A stretch of 64,000 nucleotides of DNA. Origin: Radiobacillus deserti (GTDB lineage: Bacteria; Bacillota; Bacilli; Bacillales; Amphibacillaceae). The stretch lies in NCBI RefSeq assembly GCF_007301515.1, contig NZ_CP041666.1:558001-622000 (forward strand), read 5' to 3'. The notes under the pieces were generated by a model. The model saw nothing but the letters and a program-made list of their open reading frames with translations, ran no database searches and was not told where the DNA came from. The translations under genes were made by a program, and so were the position numbers. Below are positions 1 to 8,631 of this stretch, in pieces (positions within the stretch are counted from its first letter, which is position 1; the number at the start of each line of letters is the position of its first letter).

Positions 1-2
1 AA

Positions 3-680
3 TACTACTTTAATTTAGCAAAGGATTATAATGCATTATATGTCTACCATGGTGCAGCAACACATGTAGAAGCAGCGTTACGAGCAAATGGACCTGACAG
101 CTTAAGTGGCTCGTATTACGATAATGACGGGCATCTATTCGAACGTGCGGATTTCCGAGAGGCACCACACAATTCTTATCTACTCTTTTCCAATGTCTAT
201 GAAGTAGCTTCGGAGCAAGGGTATGAAGTAGAGGCGAACTATGAACCTCTACCATTCTTAGCGGAGGAAGATATCCCGACTATTCAAGGAACTGCGGCAA
301 CGGAAGTATCGTTCTCGTATTTCGCCAACGATCCAATTCATTATACGTACGATGAAGCAGCGCAAAAATATTTGCGTTATAATGGAGACATGCAAACAGT
401 AGAGTTAGAAACAGACGAACCGATTCAGCTTGATAATATCTTCATTATGGAGACTGCGCACAGTGTAATTGATGATAAAGGAAGACGTGAAGTAGATCTT
501 CAATCCGGTGGGAATGCATTATTACTTCAAAAAGGAAAGGTTCAAGAGGTTCAATGGAGGAATGTAGACGGAAGAATTCTTCCGTATAAAAATGGACAGC
601 CAGTAGGACTAGTCCCAGGTCAAACCTGGATTAATGTAATTCCAGAAAGCCAAGGCTTAGAAAGTGTGACGATACAATAA
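3..680 (+). CDS. yerB: YerB-like DUF3048 lipoprotein, C-terminal part
   Basis: The frame is open from the left window edge to the TAA at 678-680, so only about 225 C-terminal residues are present and the start lies outside. The residues fit the C-terminal half of DUF3048 (YerB) putative lipoproteins. The context supports this: in Bacillus yerB lies next to yerC, as here, 16 bp upstream of it. The role of YerB is unknown; family members are predicted to be anchored outside the membrane by an N-terminal lipobox that would be off-window. Seen: open frame and gene order. Known: family. Nothing suggests truncation other than the window edge. Confidence 0.8.
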   Translation, partial: YYFNLAKDYNALYVYHGAATHVEAALRANGPDSLSGSYYDNDGHLFERADFREAPHNSYLLFSNVYEVASEQGYEVEANYEPLPFLAEEDIPTIQGTAATEVSFSYFANDPIHYTYDEAAQKYLRYNGDMQTVELETDEPIQLDNIFIMETAHSVIDDKGRREVDLQSGGNALLLQKGKVQEVQWRNVDGRILPYKNGQPVGLVPGQTWINVIPESQGLESVTIQ

Positions 681-696
681 GTAGGGAGGGACCTAC

Positions 697-1017
697 ATGC
701 AAATAGACAAGCTTCGTGGTCAACAGCTAGATGAATTGTTTGATGCAATTCTATCCTTAAAAGATCGAGAAGAATGCTATCGTTTTTTTGATGATATTGC
801 GACAATGAGTGAGGTTCAATCCTTAGCTCAAAGACTTCAAGTGGCGAAAATGCTACAGGATGGTTATACGTACGGGGTTATCGTAAAGGAATCCGGTGCG
901 TCGACTACTACGATATCACGAGTAAAGCGATGCTTAACCTATGGGAATGATGGGTACAAGATGGTCTTAGACCGAATCAGTCAAACGGAACAAGATGAAA
1001 CGGAAAACGTCGACTAA
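697..1017 (+). CDS. yerC: YerC/YecD family TrpR-like DNA-binding protein
   Basis: A 106-residue protein starting at an ATG behind a strong GGGAGGG ribosome site. It is a small all-helical TrpR-superfamily regulator: a helix-turn-helix is visible around residues 50-85 (AKMLQDGYTYGVIVKESGAS, followed by TTISRVKR). Comparative-genomic work has linked this family (also called HisR) to histidine gene regulation; nothing here tests that. The acidic tail ends in ETENVD. It is probably co-transcribed with yerB (16 bp gap). The length is normal for the family. Confidence 0.85.
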   Translation: MQIDKLRGQQLDELFDAILSLKDREECYRFFDDIATMSEVQSLAQRLQVAKMLQDGYTYGVIVKESGASTTTISRVKRCLTYGNDGYKMVLDRISQTEQDETENVD

Positions 1018-1054
1018 TATCGGCGTTTTCTAGTAAGAAGGGTTGGGGGAAAAA

Positions 1055-2038
1055 ATGGTTCGATTTGGTGTAATCGGAACGAATTGGATTACCGAGAGTT
1101 TTTTAGATGGTGCACGACAACTAGAAGATTTTTTAGTCACAACGGTATATTCGAGGTCGGAAGAAAAAGCAAAAGAGTTTGCCGAAAAGCATGGTGCGAC
1201 TCATACATACACAGACTTAGACGAATTTGCAGAAAGCAAGGAGTTCGACGCCGTTTATATCGCAAGCCCGAACTCCTTCCATGCGGAGCAAGCCATTCTG
1301 TGCATGAATCATGGAAAGCACGTCATCATAGAAAAGTCGATTGCTTCGAATGCGAAGGAAGTAGAAAGGATTATGGAAGCTTCCAAGAATAATGGGGTAG
1401 TGGCGATGGAAGCGTTGAAAACAACCTTCTTACCAAACTTCCAAACCATTCAAGAAAACTTACATAAACTTGGACCAATTCGACGCTACTTTGCAAGCTA
1501 TTGCCAATATTCTTCTCGTTATGATGCTTACAAAGAAGGAACCATTCTTAATGCGTTTAATCCTAAATTTTCAAACGGTTCGTTAATGGATATTGGTGTG
1601 TATTGCACGTATCCGATGGTTGCCTTATTTGGAAAACCTAAAAAGCTCCTTGCTTCAAGCTTGTTATTAGAGTCTGGAGTAGATGGGCAAGGAAGCATCA
1701 TGTTTGAATATGAGGCAATGAGCGGAGTTATTATGTATTCCAAAATTTCCAACTCCTATGTTCCATCAGAAATTCAAGGGGAAAAAGGAAGTATGCTAAT
1801 TGATAATTTTAATTCCCCAACACATGTAGAAATTCGATATAAAGATGGAACAGTGGAGGATATTACAAGAGAGCAAGTAGACAATACGATGTATTATGAA
1901 GCGAAAGCATTTTTAGAAACCATCCAAAGTGGAAAAAAAGAATCGGATGTTAATACTTTGGAGCGATCTCTCATTACGTCACAACTACTAGAAGAAGCAA
2001 GAAAACAGACTGGTGTTGTGTTCCCTGCAGATCAATAA
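1055..2038 (+). CDS. Gfo/Idh/MocA family oxidoreductase, YulF-like
   Basis: A cytoplasmic NAD(P)-dependent dehydrogenase of 328 residues. The N-terminal Rossmann motif is GVIGTNWIT (about residues 5-13). The family EK pair is seen in HVIIEKSIASNA near residue 95, and a C-terminal alpha/beta substrate domain follows. The N-terminus closely resembles Bacillus YulF, whose substrate is poorly defined. I start at the ATG at 1055, behind GGGTTGGGGG; an in-frame TTG at 1043 lacks proper spacing. A strong terminator follows, so it is monocistronic or the last gene after yerC (38 bp gap). Substrate unknown, probably a sugar or inositol derivative. Confidence 0.8.
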   Translation: MVRFGVIGTNWITESFLDGARQLEDFLVTTVYSRSEEKAKEFAEKHGATHTYTDLDEFAESKEFDAVYIASPNSFHAEQAILCMNHGKHVIIEKSIASNAKEVERIMEASKNNGVVAMEALKTTFLPNFQTIQENLHKLGPIRRYFASYCQYSSRYDAYKEGTILNAFNPKFSNGSLMDIGVYCTYPMVALFGKPKKLLASSLLLESGVDGQGSIMFEYEAMSGVIMYSKISNSYVPSEIQGEKGSMLIDNFNSPTHVEIRYKDGTVEDITREQVDNTMYYEAKAFLETIQSGKKESDVNTLERSLITSQLLEEARKQTGVVFPADQ

Positions 2039-2046
2039 CCGTATAT

Positions 2047-2074
2047 ACCAGGCCTGGTGTTAGGCCTGGTTTTT
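2047..2074 (+). terminator. Rho-independent terminator after the YulF-like gene
   Basis: A perfect 8-bp stem (ACCAGGCC at 2047-2054 with GGCCTGGT at 2063-2070), an 8-nt loop and a following T run. It lies 8 bp after the oxidoreductase stop codon and separates this gene from the pcrB operon. Confidence 0.85.
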
Positions 2075-2121
2075 CATGTTTAACAACTTTTCACTTCCTA
2101 CTCAATCTCTCTATTCTTTTT

Positions 2122-2130
2122 TGTTATAAT
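2122..2130 (+). promoter_or_regulatory. Extended -10 promoter element for the pcrB-pcrA-ligA-camS operon
   Basis: TG at 2122-2123, one spacer base and TATAAT at 2125-2130 form a perfect extended -10; the -35 region is poor. It lies 47 bp before the pcrB ATG at 2177. Transcription from here would begin after the upstream in-frame ATG at 2129, which argues against that codon as the start of pcrB. Confidence 0.6.
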
Positions 2131-2176
2131 GAATAGATGGAAAAAATATAGTCCGTCACGTTTTGGAGGATTAACG

Positions 2177-2860
2177 ATGTATGACATGAAAAAGTGGAGT
2201 CACGTATTTAAGCTAGATCCGAATAAAGAGATTTCTGATGAGCAGCTAGAACTGATTTGTGAATCAGGAACGGATGCTGTCATTGTCGGAGGAACAGATG
2301 ATGTTACATTAGATAATGTATTGAATCTACTTGCAAGAGTTAGAAGATATACCGTACCGTGCGTACTTGAAATCTCCAATCAAGAATCGGTTACACCCGG
2401 ATTCGATTTCTATTATATTCCGACCGTGTTGAATAGCCAGGATAAAAAATATGTAATGGACATTCAGCACAAAGCGGTAAAAGAATATGGGGAAGTACTA
2501 GATTGGAGTGAACTATTTGTAGAGGGATATTGTGTGTTAAATCCGGAAGCAAAGGTGTTTCAATACACAAATTGTACCTTGCCAGATGACGAGGATGTTG
2601 TCGCCTACGCACAAATGGCGGAGCACATGTTTCATCTACCGATTTTTTACGTAGAGTATAGCGGTACCTATGGAGATCCGGGGCTTGTAGAAAAAGTGAA
2701 GGAAAAGCTAGAAGATACCTTGCTGTTTTATGGTGGAGGCATTAGCTCCCCAGAACAAGCCAAGGAAATGAAGCAATTTGCTGATGTTATCGTCGTAGGA
2801 AACAGTATTTATGATAACTTTAAACAAGCGTTAAAAACAGTACTGGCAGTAAAAGAATAA
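2177..2860 (+). CDS. pcrB: Heptaprenylglyceryl phosphate synthase PcrB
   Basis: A TIM-barrel prenyltransferase that joins heptaprenyl diphosphate to glycerol-1-phosphate, the bacterial counterpart of archaeal GGGP synthase. The 227 residues start MYDMKKW behind TTTTGGAGGA; the longer frame from 2129 overlaps the -10 promoter box and is rejected. Family landmarks seen: FKLDPNK, SGTDAVIVGGTD, PSVLNS-like PTVLNSQDK, FYVEYSGTYGDP and the phosphate loop LFYGGGISSPEQA. It is the first gene of the pcrB-pcrA-ligA-camS operon, the order known from Bacillus. Gap to pcrA is 16 bp. Confidence 0.95.
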   Translation: MYDMKKWSHVFKLDPNKEISDEQLELICESGTDAVIVGGTDDVTLDNVLNLLARVRRYTVPCVLEISNQESVTPGFDFYYIPTVLNSQDKKYVMDIQHKAVKEYGEVLDWSELFVEGYCVLNPEAKVFQYTNCTLPDDEDVVAYAQMAEHMFHLPIFYVEYSGTYGDPGLVEKVKEKLEDTLLFYGGGISSPEQAKEMKQFADVIVVGNSIYDNFKQALKTVLAVKE

Positions 2861-2876
2861 AAGGGTGGTGTCTTTT

Positions 2877-5102
2877 GTGAGTCAAACAATGGGCGGGTTA
2901 TTAGCCGGATTAAATGAACAACAACGAAAAGCAGTGCAGCATACAGAAGGCCCGTTACTTATTATGGCGGGAGCTGGGAGTGGAAAGACGAGGGTTTTAA
3001 CACACCGGATTGCTTATTTATTAGGAGAAAAAGAAGTATCACCAAGAAGCATTTTGGCGATTACATTTACAAATAAAGCGGCACGTGAAATGAAGGATAG
3101 GGTGTATAAACTGGTTGGGCCTGAAGGATCGGATATTTGGGTTTCTACCTTCCACTCGATGTGTGTGCGCATCCTTCGTCGAGATATTGATCGAATTGGA
3201 ATCAATTCGAATTTTTCTATTTTGGACGGAAGTGACCAATTATCTGTCGTGAAACAAGTTCAAAAAGAACTAAACATCGATCCGAAAAAGTTTGAACCGA
3301 GAGCAATGCTTGGTGCGATTAGCTCAGCGAAGAACGAATTAATTACACCAGAAGAGTACTCGAAAGATGTAAATGACTACTTCGATCAACAGGTCGCTCG
3401 TGTCTATGAATCATATCAGAAAAAATTGTTGAAGAATCAATCGTTAGACTTTGATGATTTGATTATGCGGACGATTCAGTTGTTTGAGCGTATTCCAGAA
3501 GTGTTGGAATACTATCAACGTCGATTCCAATATATACACGTAGATGAGTATCAAGATACGAACCACGCACAATATAAATTAGTGAAGCTATTAGCGGATC
3601 GTTACCAAAATCTATGTGTCGTAGGGGATTCCGACCAATCTATCTATCGTTGGCGTGGTGCGGATATTCAAAATATCTTATCTTTTGAAAAAGATTATCC
3701 AAACGCTAGTGTCGTTTTACTAGAGCAAAACTATCGATCCACGAAGTCGATACTGGAAGCGGCTAACGCGGTAATCGAACGGAATAGTGGACGAAAGCCG
3801 AAGAAGCTTTGGACGGATAACAGTGAAGGAACAAAAATTAAATACTATCAAGCTGCTACGGAACAAGAAGAAGGACTATTTGTAGCAGAACAAATAGAAG
3901 AGATAGTACGTTCGGGTGACTATCAGTACCGAGATATAGCGGTGCTTTACCGGACTAATGCTCAGTCCCGTGCGATTGAGGAAACATTTGTAAAAGCGAA
4001 CATCCCATATCAAATCGTTGGAGGAACAAAGTTCTACGATCGTAAAGAGATTAAGGATATGCTTGCCTACTTACGCCTTATCGCGAATCCAGATGATGAC
4101 TTAAGCTTTGCAAGAGTAGTAAATGAACCGAAGAGAGGAATCGGAAAAACATCCATGGATCGCTTAGAAGCTTATGCAGCAGACCACGGAATTTCACTCT
4201 ATCAAACGGTTCAAGAGGTTGATTTTACGGGAGTTAGTCCGAAGGCTGCTTCCGCCCTTGCCGAGTTCGGTGCCATGATTCGTAATTGGACGAAGCAACA
4301 AGAATTTTTGTCCGCAACCGATATGGTTGAACAAGTCTTACAACGGACAGGCTATGAAGAGATGCTCCGAAATGAACGTACATTAGAAGCGCAAAGTCGT
4401 TTAGAAAACTTAGAAGAATTCAAATCTGTAACGCAACATTTTGAACAGAGTAGTGAGGATAAAACATTAATCGCGTTTTTAACGGATCTTGCACTAATTG
4501 CGGATATCGATCAAGTGGACGAAGATCCGTTAAGTGATGACAAAACAACACTCATGACGCTACACTCTGCAAAAGGGTTAGAGTTCCCAATCGTCTTTTT
4601 AATCGGAATGGAAGAGAATGTCTTCCCACACAGCAGGTCCTTGATGGATGAAGAGGAAATGGAAGAGGAACGTCGCTTGGCATATGTAGGGATTACGAGA
4701 GCGGAACGTCTGCTACACCTAACGCATGCAAAAATGCGTACATTATTCGGGCGCACGAATATGAACCCTGCGAGTCGCTTTATTCGTGAAATACCGGAAG
4801 AATTGCTTGATGGCTTAGAAGAAGCAAAACAGTCCATGTTTGGATCACGTCCAATCTCGCAATCTAAACCAGATCCATTTGCTGCACCAAAACGTACGGT
4901 AATGAAGACCGTTAATACTGGAACAGGTGGAGAAAAGCTAGGATGGCAGCCAGGAGATAAGGCTAACCATAAAAAATGGGGCCAAGGAACGGTTGTCAAA
5001 GTACAAGGGGAAGGGGAAGCGACAGAATTGGATATTGCGTTCCCTGCTCCAATTGGAATAAAACGACTGTTAGCGAAATTTGCTCCTATTACAAAAGAGT
5101 AA
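2877..5102 (+). CDS. pcrA: ATP-dependent 3'-5' DNA helicase PcrA (UvrD/Rep family)
   Basis: An essential SF1A helicase for repair, rolling-circle replication and removal of RecA and RNA polymerase from DNA. All helicase motifs are visible: Walker A GAGSGKT (residues 32-38), motif II DEYQDT, motif III GDSDQSIYRWRGAD, QNYRS, TLHSAKGLEF and VGITRAE. The C-terminal Tudor-like RNA-polymerase-binding module is present (WGQGTVVKVQGEGE). The chosen start is the GTG at 2877 behind AAGGGTGG, giving 741 residues; an ATG at 2889 is also possible. The length is normal. It is in an operon with pcrB (16 bp gap) and ligA (18 bp gap). Confidence 0.96.
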   Translation: MSQTMGGLLAGLNEQQRKAVQHTEGPLLIMAGAGSGKTRVLTHRIAYLLGEKEVSPRSILAITFTNKAAREMKDRVYKLVGPEGSDIWVSTFHSMCVRILRRDIDRIGINSNFSILDGSDQLSVVKQVQKELNIDPKKFEPRAMLGAISSAKNELITPEEYSKDVNDYFDQQVARVYESYQKKLLKNQSLDFDDLIMRTIQLFERIPEVLEYYQRRFQYIHVDEYQDTNHAQYKLVKLLADRYQNLCVVGDSDQSIYRWRGADIQNILSFEKDYPNASVVLLEQNYRSTKSILEAANAVIERNSGRKPKKLWTDNSEGTKIKYYQAATEQEEGLFVAEQIEEIVRSGDYQYRDIAVLYRTNAQSRAIEETFVKANIPYQIVGGTKFYDRKEIKDMLAYLRLIANPDDDLSFARVVNEPKRGIGKTSMDRLEAYAADHGISLYQTVQEVDFTGVSPKAASALAEFGAMIRNWTKQQEFLSATDMVEQVLQRTGYEEMLRNERTLEAQSRLENLEEFKSVTQHFEQSSEDKTLIAFLTDLALIADIDQVDEDPLSDDKTTLMTLHSAKGLEFPIVFLIGMEENVFPHSRSLMDEEEMEEERRLAYVGITRAERLLHLTHAKMRTLFGRTNMNPASRFIREIPEELLDGLEEAKQSMFGSRPISQSKPDPFAAPKRTVMKTVNTGTGGEKLGWQPGDKANHKKWGQGTVVKVQGEGEATELDIAFPAPIGIKRLLAKFAPITKE

Positions 5103-5120
5103 ATGAGGTAGGTGTAAGGC

Positions 5121-7124
5121 ATGAATGCGGAACAAGCTAAAGAAAAGTTAGACGCTCTAAAAGAAGAGCTCAATCAATATAATTATGAATACCATGTACT
5201 CGATCGTCCGTCTGTTTCAGATTATGAATACGACACGAAAATGAAAGAGCTAAAGGAAATCGAGGAACAATTTCCAGAACTCATTACAGCTGATTCCCCT
5301 TCTCAACGAGTAGGAGGGGAGCCTCTTGAAGCGTTCCAAAAGGTCAACCATGTCATTCCTATGCTTAGTTTAGCAAATGCGTTCAACGAGCAGGATCTTC
5401 GGGATTTTGATCGACGTGTCAGAGAAGGAGTTGGGGAAGAACCAACCTACGTGTGCGAGCTGAAAATCGATGGATTAGCAGTGTCGCTTTTATACGAAAA
5501 TGGCCAATTTGTTCGCGGAGCAACACGTGGCGATGGAACGACCGGAGAGGATATTACGAATAACTTGAAAACCATTCGTAGTATTCCGTTGAAGCTTTCA
5601 AAAGAAGAAACGATGGAAGTGCGTGGAGAAGCGTTTATGCCACACAAATCTTTTGTGAAGTTAAATGAAGCGAAGGAAGAGAATGGTGAAGAGCCTTTTG
5701 CGAACCCTCGTAATGCGGCAGCGGGCTCTTTAAGACAGTTAGATCCGAAGATTGCAGCAAGCCGTAACTTAGACATCTTTTTATACAGCGTGGGACTTTG
5801 GGAGGCTGGTGAACTAGAATCCCATAGTGAACGATTAGAGTATTTAAAGGAGTTAGGCTTAAAAACGAACCCGGAATGGAGAAAGTGCTCGAGCATCGAG
5901 GACGTGATTCAGTTTGTAGAAGATTGGATGGAAAAAAGACCACAGCTTAGCTACGAAATAGATGGAATAGTTATCAAAGTCGATCGCTTAGATCATCAGG
6001 AACAGTTAGGGTTTACAGCAAAAAGTCCGCGCTGGGCAATTGCCTATAAATTCCCGGCAGAAGAAGTGATAACCAAACTGGTAGACATTGAACTAAGTGT
6101 TGGCCGTACTGGCGTAATCACACCTACAGCTATCCTTGAACCGGTTAAAGTAGCGGGGACGACGGTGCAACGTGCCTCTTTACATAATGAGGACTTAATT
6201 CGGGAGAAAGATATACGCATTCATGATACAGTGGTGATTAAAAAAGCCGGTGATATAATCCCAGAGGTCGTTCGCGTCGTAACCGATCAGCGAACTGGTA
6301 AGGAAGAACCTTTCCAAATGCCAACCGAATGCCCGGCGTGCGGAAGTGAACTAATTCGTCTGGAAGAAGAGGTTGCCCTTCGTTGTATTAATCCGAATTG
6401 CCCTGCTCAATTAAAGGAAGGTCTCATCCATTTTGTATCTAGAAATGCCATGAACATAGATGGATTAGGGGAAAAGGTAGTCGAGCAGCTGTTCGAAGAA
6501 AAATTGATTCATACGATTGCTGATTTGTACAAACTAAACCGGGAAGATTTGTTGAAGCTAGAGCGCATGGGAGAGAAATCCGTCGACAACTTACTTAACG
6601 CAATTGAGGCTTCGAAACAAAATTCGTTAGAAAGATTATTATTCGGATTAGGCATTCGATACGTAGGCTCCAAAGCAGCTAAAACGTTAGCCGAGCAGTT
6701 TGAACATATGGACAGGTTGAAAACAGCAACGGCTGCAGAATTAGTAGCGATAAACGAAATAGGGGATAAAATGGCCGAATCGATTGAACGCTATTTCTCT
6801 GAAGAGAAAGTTCAAACTCTTCTAACAGAGCTGTCGGAGTTAGGACTTAATATGGAATACAAAGGACCGAAGCGTTCCGAGCAATCAACAGACTCTGTTT
6901 TTTCTGGTAAAACGATTGTATTAACAGGGAAATTAGAAACATTGGGGCGTTCTGAAGCAAAAGAACGAATAGAAGCACTTGGAGGGAAAATTACAGGAAG
7001 TGTGAGTAAGAAAACAGACCTTGTCATTGCAGGTGAAGATGCAGGATCGAAATATGACAAGGCGAAGGATTTAGGAATTGAGATTTGGGATGAACAACAG
7101 CTTATACAAGCATTAGAAGGTTAG
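5121..7124 (+). CDS. ligA: NAD+-dependent DNA ligase LigA
   Basis: The replicative DNA ligase, which seals nicks using NAD+. The 667 residues show the complete architecture: Ia domain, adenylation domain with the KxDG motif KIDG (Lys115), OB fold, a four-Cys zinc finger (CPACG then CINPNC), the HhH region and a C-terminal BRCT domain starting near FSGKTIVLTGKLET. The ATG is preceded by GAGGTAGGTG. It follows pcrA directly, as in Bacillus, and camS follows after 3 bp, so the genes are translationally close. Nothing abnormal was seen. Confidence 0.97.
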   Translation: MNAEQAKEKLDALKEELNQYNYEYHVLDRPSVSDYEYDTKMKELKEIEEQFPELITADSPSQRVGGEPLEAFQKVNHVIPMLSLANAFNEQDLRDFDRRVREGVGEEPTYVCELKIDGLAVSLLYENGQFVRGATRGDGTTGEDITNNLKTIRSIPLKLSKEETMEVRGEAFMPHKSFVKLNEAKEENGEEPFANPRNAAAGSLRQLDPKIAASRNLDIFLYSVGLWEAGELESHSERLEYLKELGLKTNPEWRKCSSIEDVIQFVEDWMEKRPQLSYEIDGIVIKVDRLDHQEQLGFTAKSPRWAIAYKFPAEEVITKLVDIELSVGRTGVITPTAILEPVKVAGTTVQRASLHNEDLIREKDIRIHDTVVIKKAGDIIPEVVRVVTDQRTGKEEPFQMPTECPACGSELIRLEEEVALRCINPNCPAQLKEGLIHFVSRNAMNIDGLGEKVVEQLFEEKLIHTIADLYKLNREDLLKLERMGEKSVDNLLNAIEASKQNSLERLLFGLGIRYVGSKAAKTLAEQFEHMDRLKTATAAELVAINEIGDKMAESIERYFSEEKVQTLLTELSELGLNMEYKGPKRSEQSTDSVFSGKTIVLTGKLETLGRSEAKERIEALGGKITGSVSKKTDLVIAGEDAGSKYDKAKDLGIEIWDEQQLIQALEG

Positions 7125-7127
7125 GGA

Positions 7128-8288
7128 GTGGAAAGATTGAGAAAGAAATTAATACTCATGTTGATTGGACTTCTGCTTTTGACAAGCTGTGCACCCTCTT
7201 TTGACAATTCAGAAGAGGATGTTGTAAAGAAAAATCAGGGAGAAACGAATCAAGAGACTGCTATAATCCCAAGTTACAGCTTATCTGATGAGAATTATCG
7301 TGTGCTCTTGCCGTATAAGCTTGGAAAAGCACGTGGGGTTATTGTAAATCAATTGTTTAATCGACTGGACATTGATGAATTAGAGGAAGGCTTGAAACGT
7401 CATTCTAAGGACGCGTTTGATCCAGACAAGTATTACTTCCAAGAGGGACAGTACTTAACAGAAGATATTGTGTACGACTGGTTAAGTTCTTCCAACCCCA
7501 AAGAAGAAGGGAATCAAGGGTTAAACCCACCATTATCTGAAAATGCAACCAAAGAAGAGCATCAAGAAAACCCTAGGTACTTGTCACATATTTTAGAACA
7601 AAACTATTTATTAAAAACTAGTGAAGATCGAATCGTGCTCGGTGGTGTATCAGTTGCTCTTGCGATGAAATCCGTTTATCAGTTCCAAACAGAAATTGGT
7701 GGTCCTTACTATTACGAGAAAATCTCCAAAAAGGAAATGCTTAGCAAAGGACAAGAGATAGCCCAGAAGATTGTGGAGCGAATGAGGCAAATGGACGGCT
7801 TATCAAAAGTCCCGATTATGGTGTCCTTGTATCGCGAGGAAGCGGCAGATTCTCTAGTACCAGGTAACTTTGTTGCCAAAACTGTCGTTTCCGAAGGAAG
7901 TTCATCCATAGGAGACTGGGAAGAAATTAATGAGAAACACGTATTATTCCCTTCTGATGAAGCCTCAGAAAACTATAAAGAGGATGCCAATAATCTAACT
8001 ATCTTTGAGGAAGACGTTGCAAAGTACTTTCCTAATTATACAAGTGTAATTGGAAAAGGATTTTATGTGAATGATGAGCTGCAAAGGCTAACGATCGAAA
8101 TTCCCATTCAGTTTAACGGAAAAGCAGAAGTCATTGGTTTTACACAATATGTGTATGGACTAGTCGTTGAAGGCTTCCAACCTCATTATGACTTAGAAAT
8201 TAATATTACATCAGGAGATAATAGGCAAGAGAGTCTGATCACGCGGGAAGCTGGTGAAGAAGAGCCGCAAGTCCATATTTATCATTAA
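7128..8288 (+). CDS. camS: CamS family sex-pheromone-like lipoprotein
   Basis: A membrane-anchored lipoprotein of 386 residues. The positively charged N-terminus, hydrophobic stretch and lipobox LLTSC (Cys near residue 22) predict signal peptidase II processing. The rest has the CamS layout (KLGKARGVIVNQLFNRLD, TEDIVYDWL). In staphylococci and enterococci fragments of CamS-type signal peptides act as sex pheromones; the role of the protein itself is unclear. The start could be GTG 7128 (RBS GAAGG) or TTG 7137 (RBS AGGGAG); both keep the lipobox. It is the last gene of the pcrB operon. Confidence 0.9.
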   Translation: MERLRKKLILMLIGLLLLTSCAPSFDNSEEDVVKKNQGETNQETAIIPSYSLSDENYRVLLPYKLGKARGVIVNQLFNRLDIDELEEGLKRHSKDAFDPDKYYFQEGQYLTEDIVYDWLSSSNPKEEGNQGLNPPLSENATKEEHQENPRYLSHILEQNYLLKTSEDRIVLGGVSVALAMKSVYQFQTEIGGPYYYEKISKKEMLSKGQEIAQKIVERMRQMDGLSKVPIMVSLYREEAADSLVPGNFVAKTVVSEGSSSIGDWEEINEKHVLFPSDEASENYKEDANNLTIFEEDVAKYFPNYTSVIGKGFYVNDELQRLTIEIPIQFNGKAEVIGFTQYVYGLVVEGFQPHYDLEINITSGDNRQESLITREAGEEEPQVHIYH

Positions 8289-8523
8289 GGAAAAGAGGTC
8301 ATAAGTCTCTTGAGAAACAAGGTTGACTTTGACAAGATGGAGTGGTGGTTCTGAATACCTACCATTGTTAGGTTTCATGACAAAGGATAATAGGAAAATA
8401 AATTGCCCCTTAACTATGAAAATAGGTGAGGGGTTTCTTAGGTTTAGGAAAGTAGGAAAGTTTTTCGAGATAAAATCATAAAAAAATGCCAATTACTTTC
8501 CCAATATGAATAACTCGGAAATA

Positions 8524-8532
8524 TGGTATGAT
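8524..8532 (+). promoter_or_regulatory. Extended -10-like box of the signalling operon
   Basis: TG-G-TATGAT at 8524-8532 resembles an extended -10 promoter. No good -35 was found. It would give a leader of roughly 90 nt before the receptor ATG at 8632. Confidence 0.45.
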
Positions 8533-8576
8533 TAATGCAAGAAAGAAGTTAAAGGTGAACCTTGGTACAATCGTTC

Positions 8577-8590
8577 TAGTTTCGAAACTA
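8577..8590. promoter_or_regulatory. Perfect palindrome in the leader of the receptor gene
   Basis: TAGTTTCGAAACTA is a perfect 14-bp dyad, about 45 bp downstream of the likely -10 box and 42 bp upstream of the receptor ATG. RRNPP regulators bind palindromic operators, so this is a candidate autoregulatory site; a role as an RNA hairpin is equally possible. Confidence 0.4.
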
Positions 8591-8631
8591 TGAAGTAGGC
8601 AAAAAGCCTGTAAGTTAGAGGTGGACAATCC

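Larger units (their letters stand above)
8289..8631 (+). other. Intergenic region between camS and the RRNPP receptor gene
   Basis: This 343-bp stretch holds no convincing gene. It contains a weak hairpin (CCCC near 8406 with AGGGG near 8429, then TTTCTT) that may end the camS transcript. It also has an extended -10-like box (8524-8532) and the 14-bp perfect palindrome at 8577-8590, both annotated separately. A smaller hairpin (AGGC/GCCT around 8598-8610) lies just before the ribosome site. Confidence 0.6.

Noticed and set aside
4511..5173. 220-codon minus-strand frame over pcrA/ligA
   Set aside because: It is antisense to well-conserved domains, with serine/proline-rich composition typical of shadow frames and no ribosome site.
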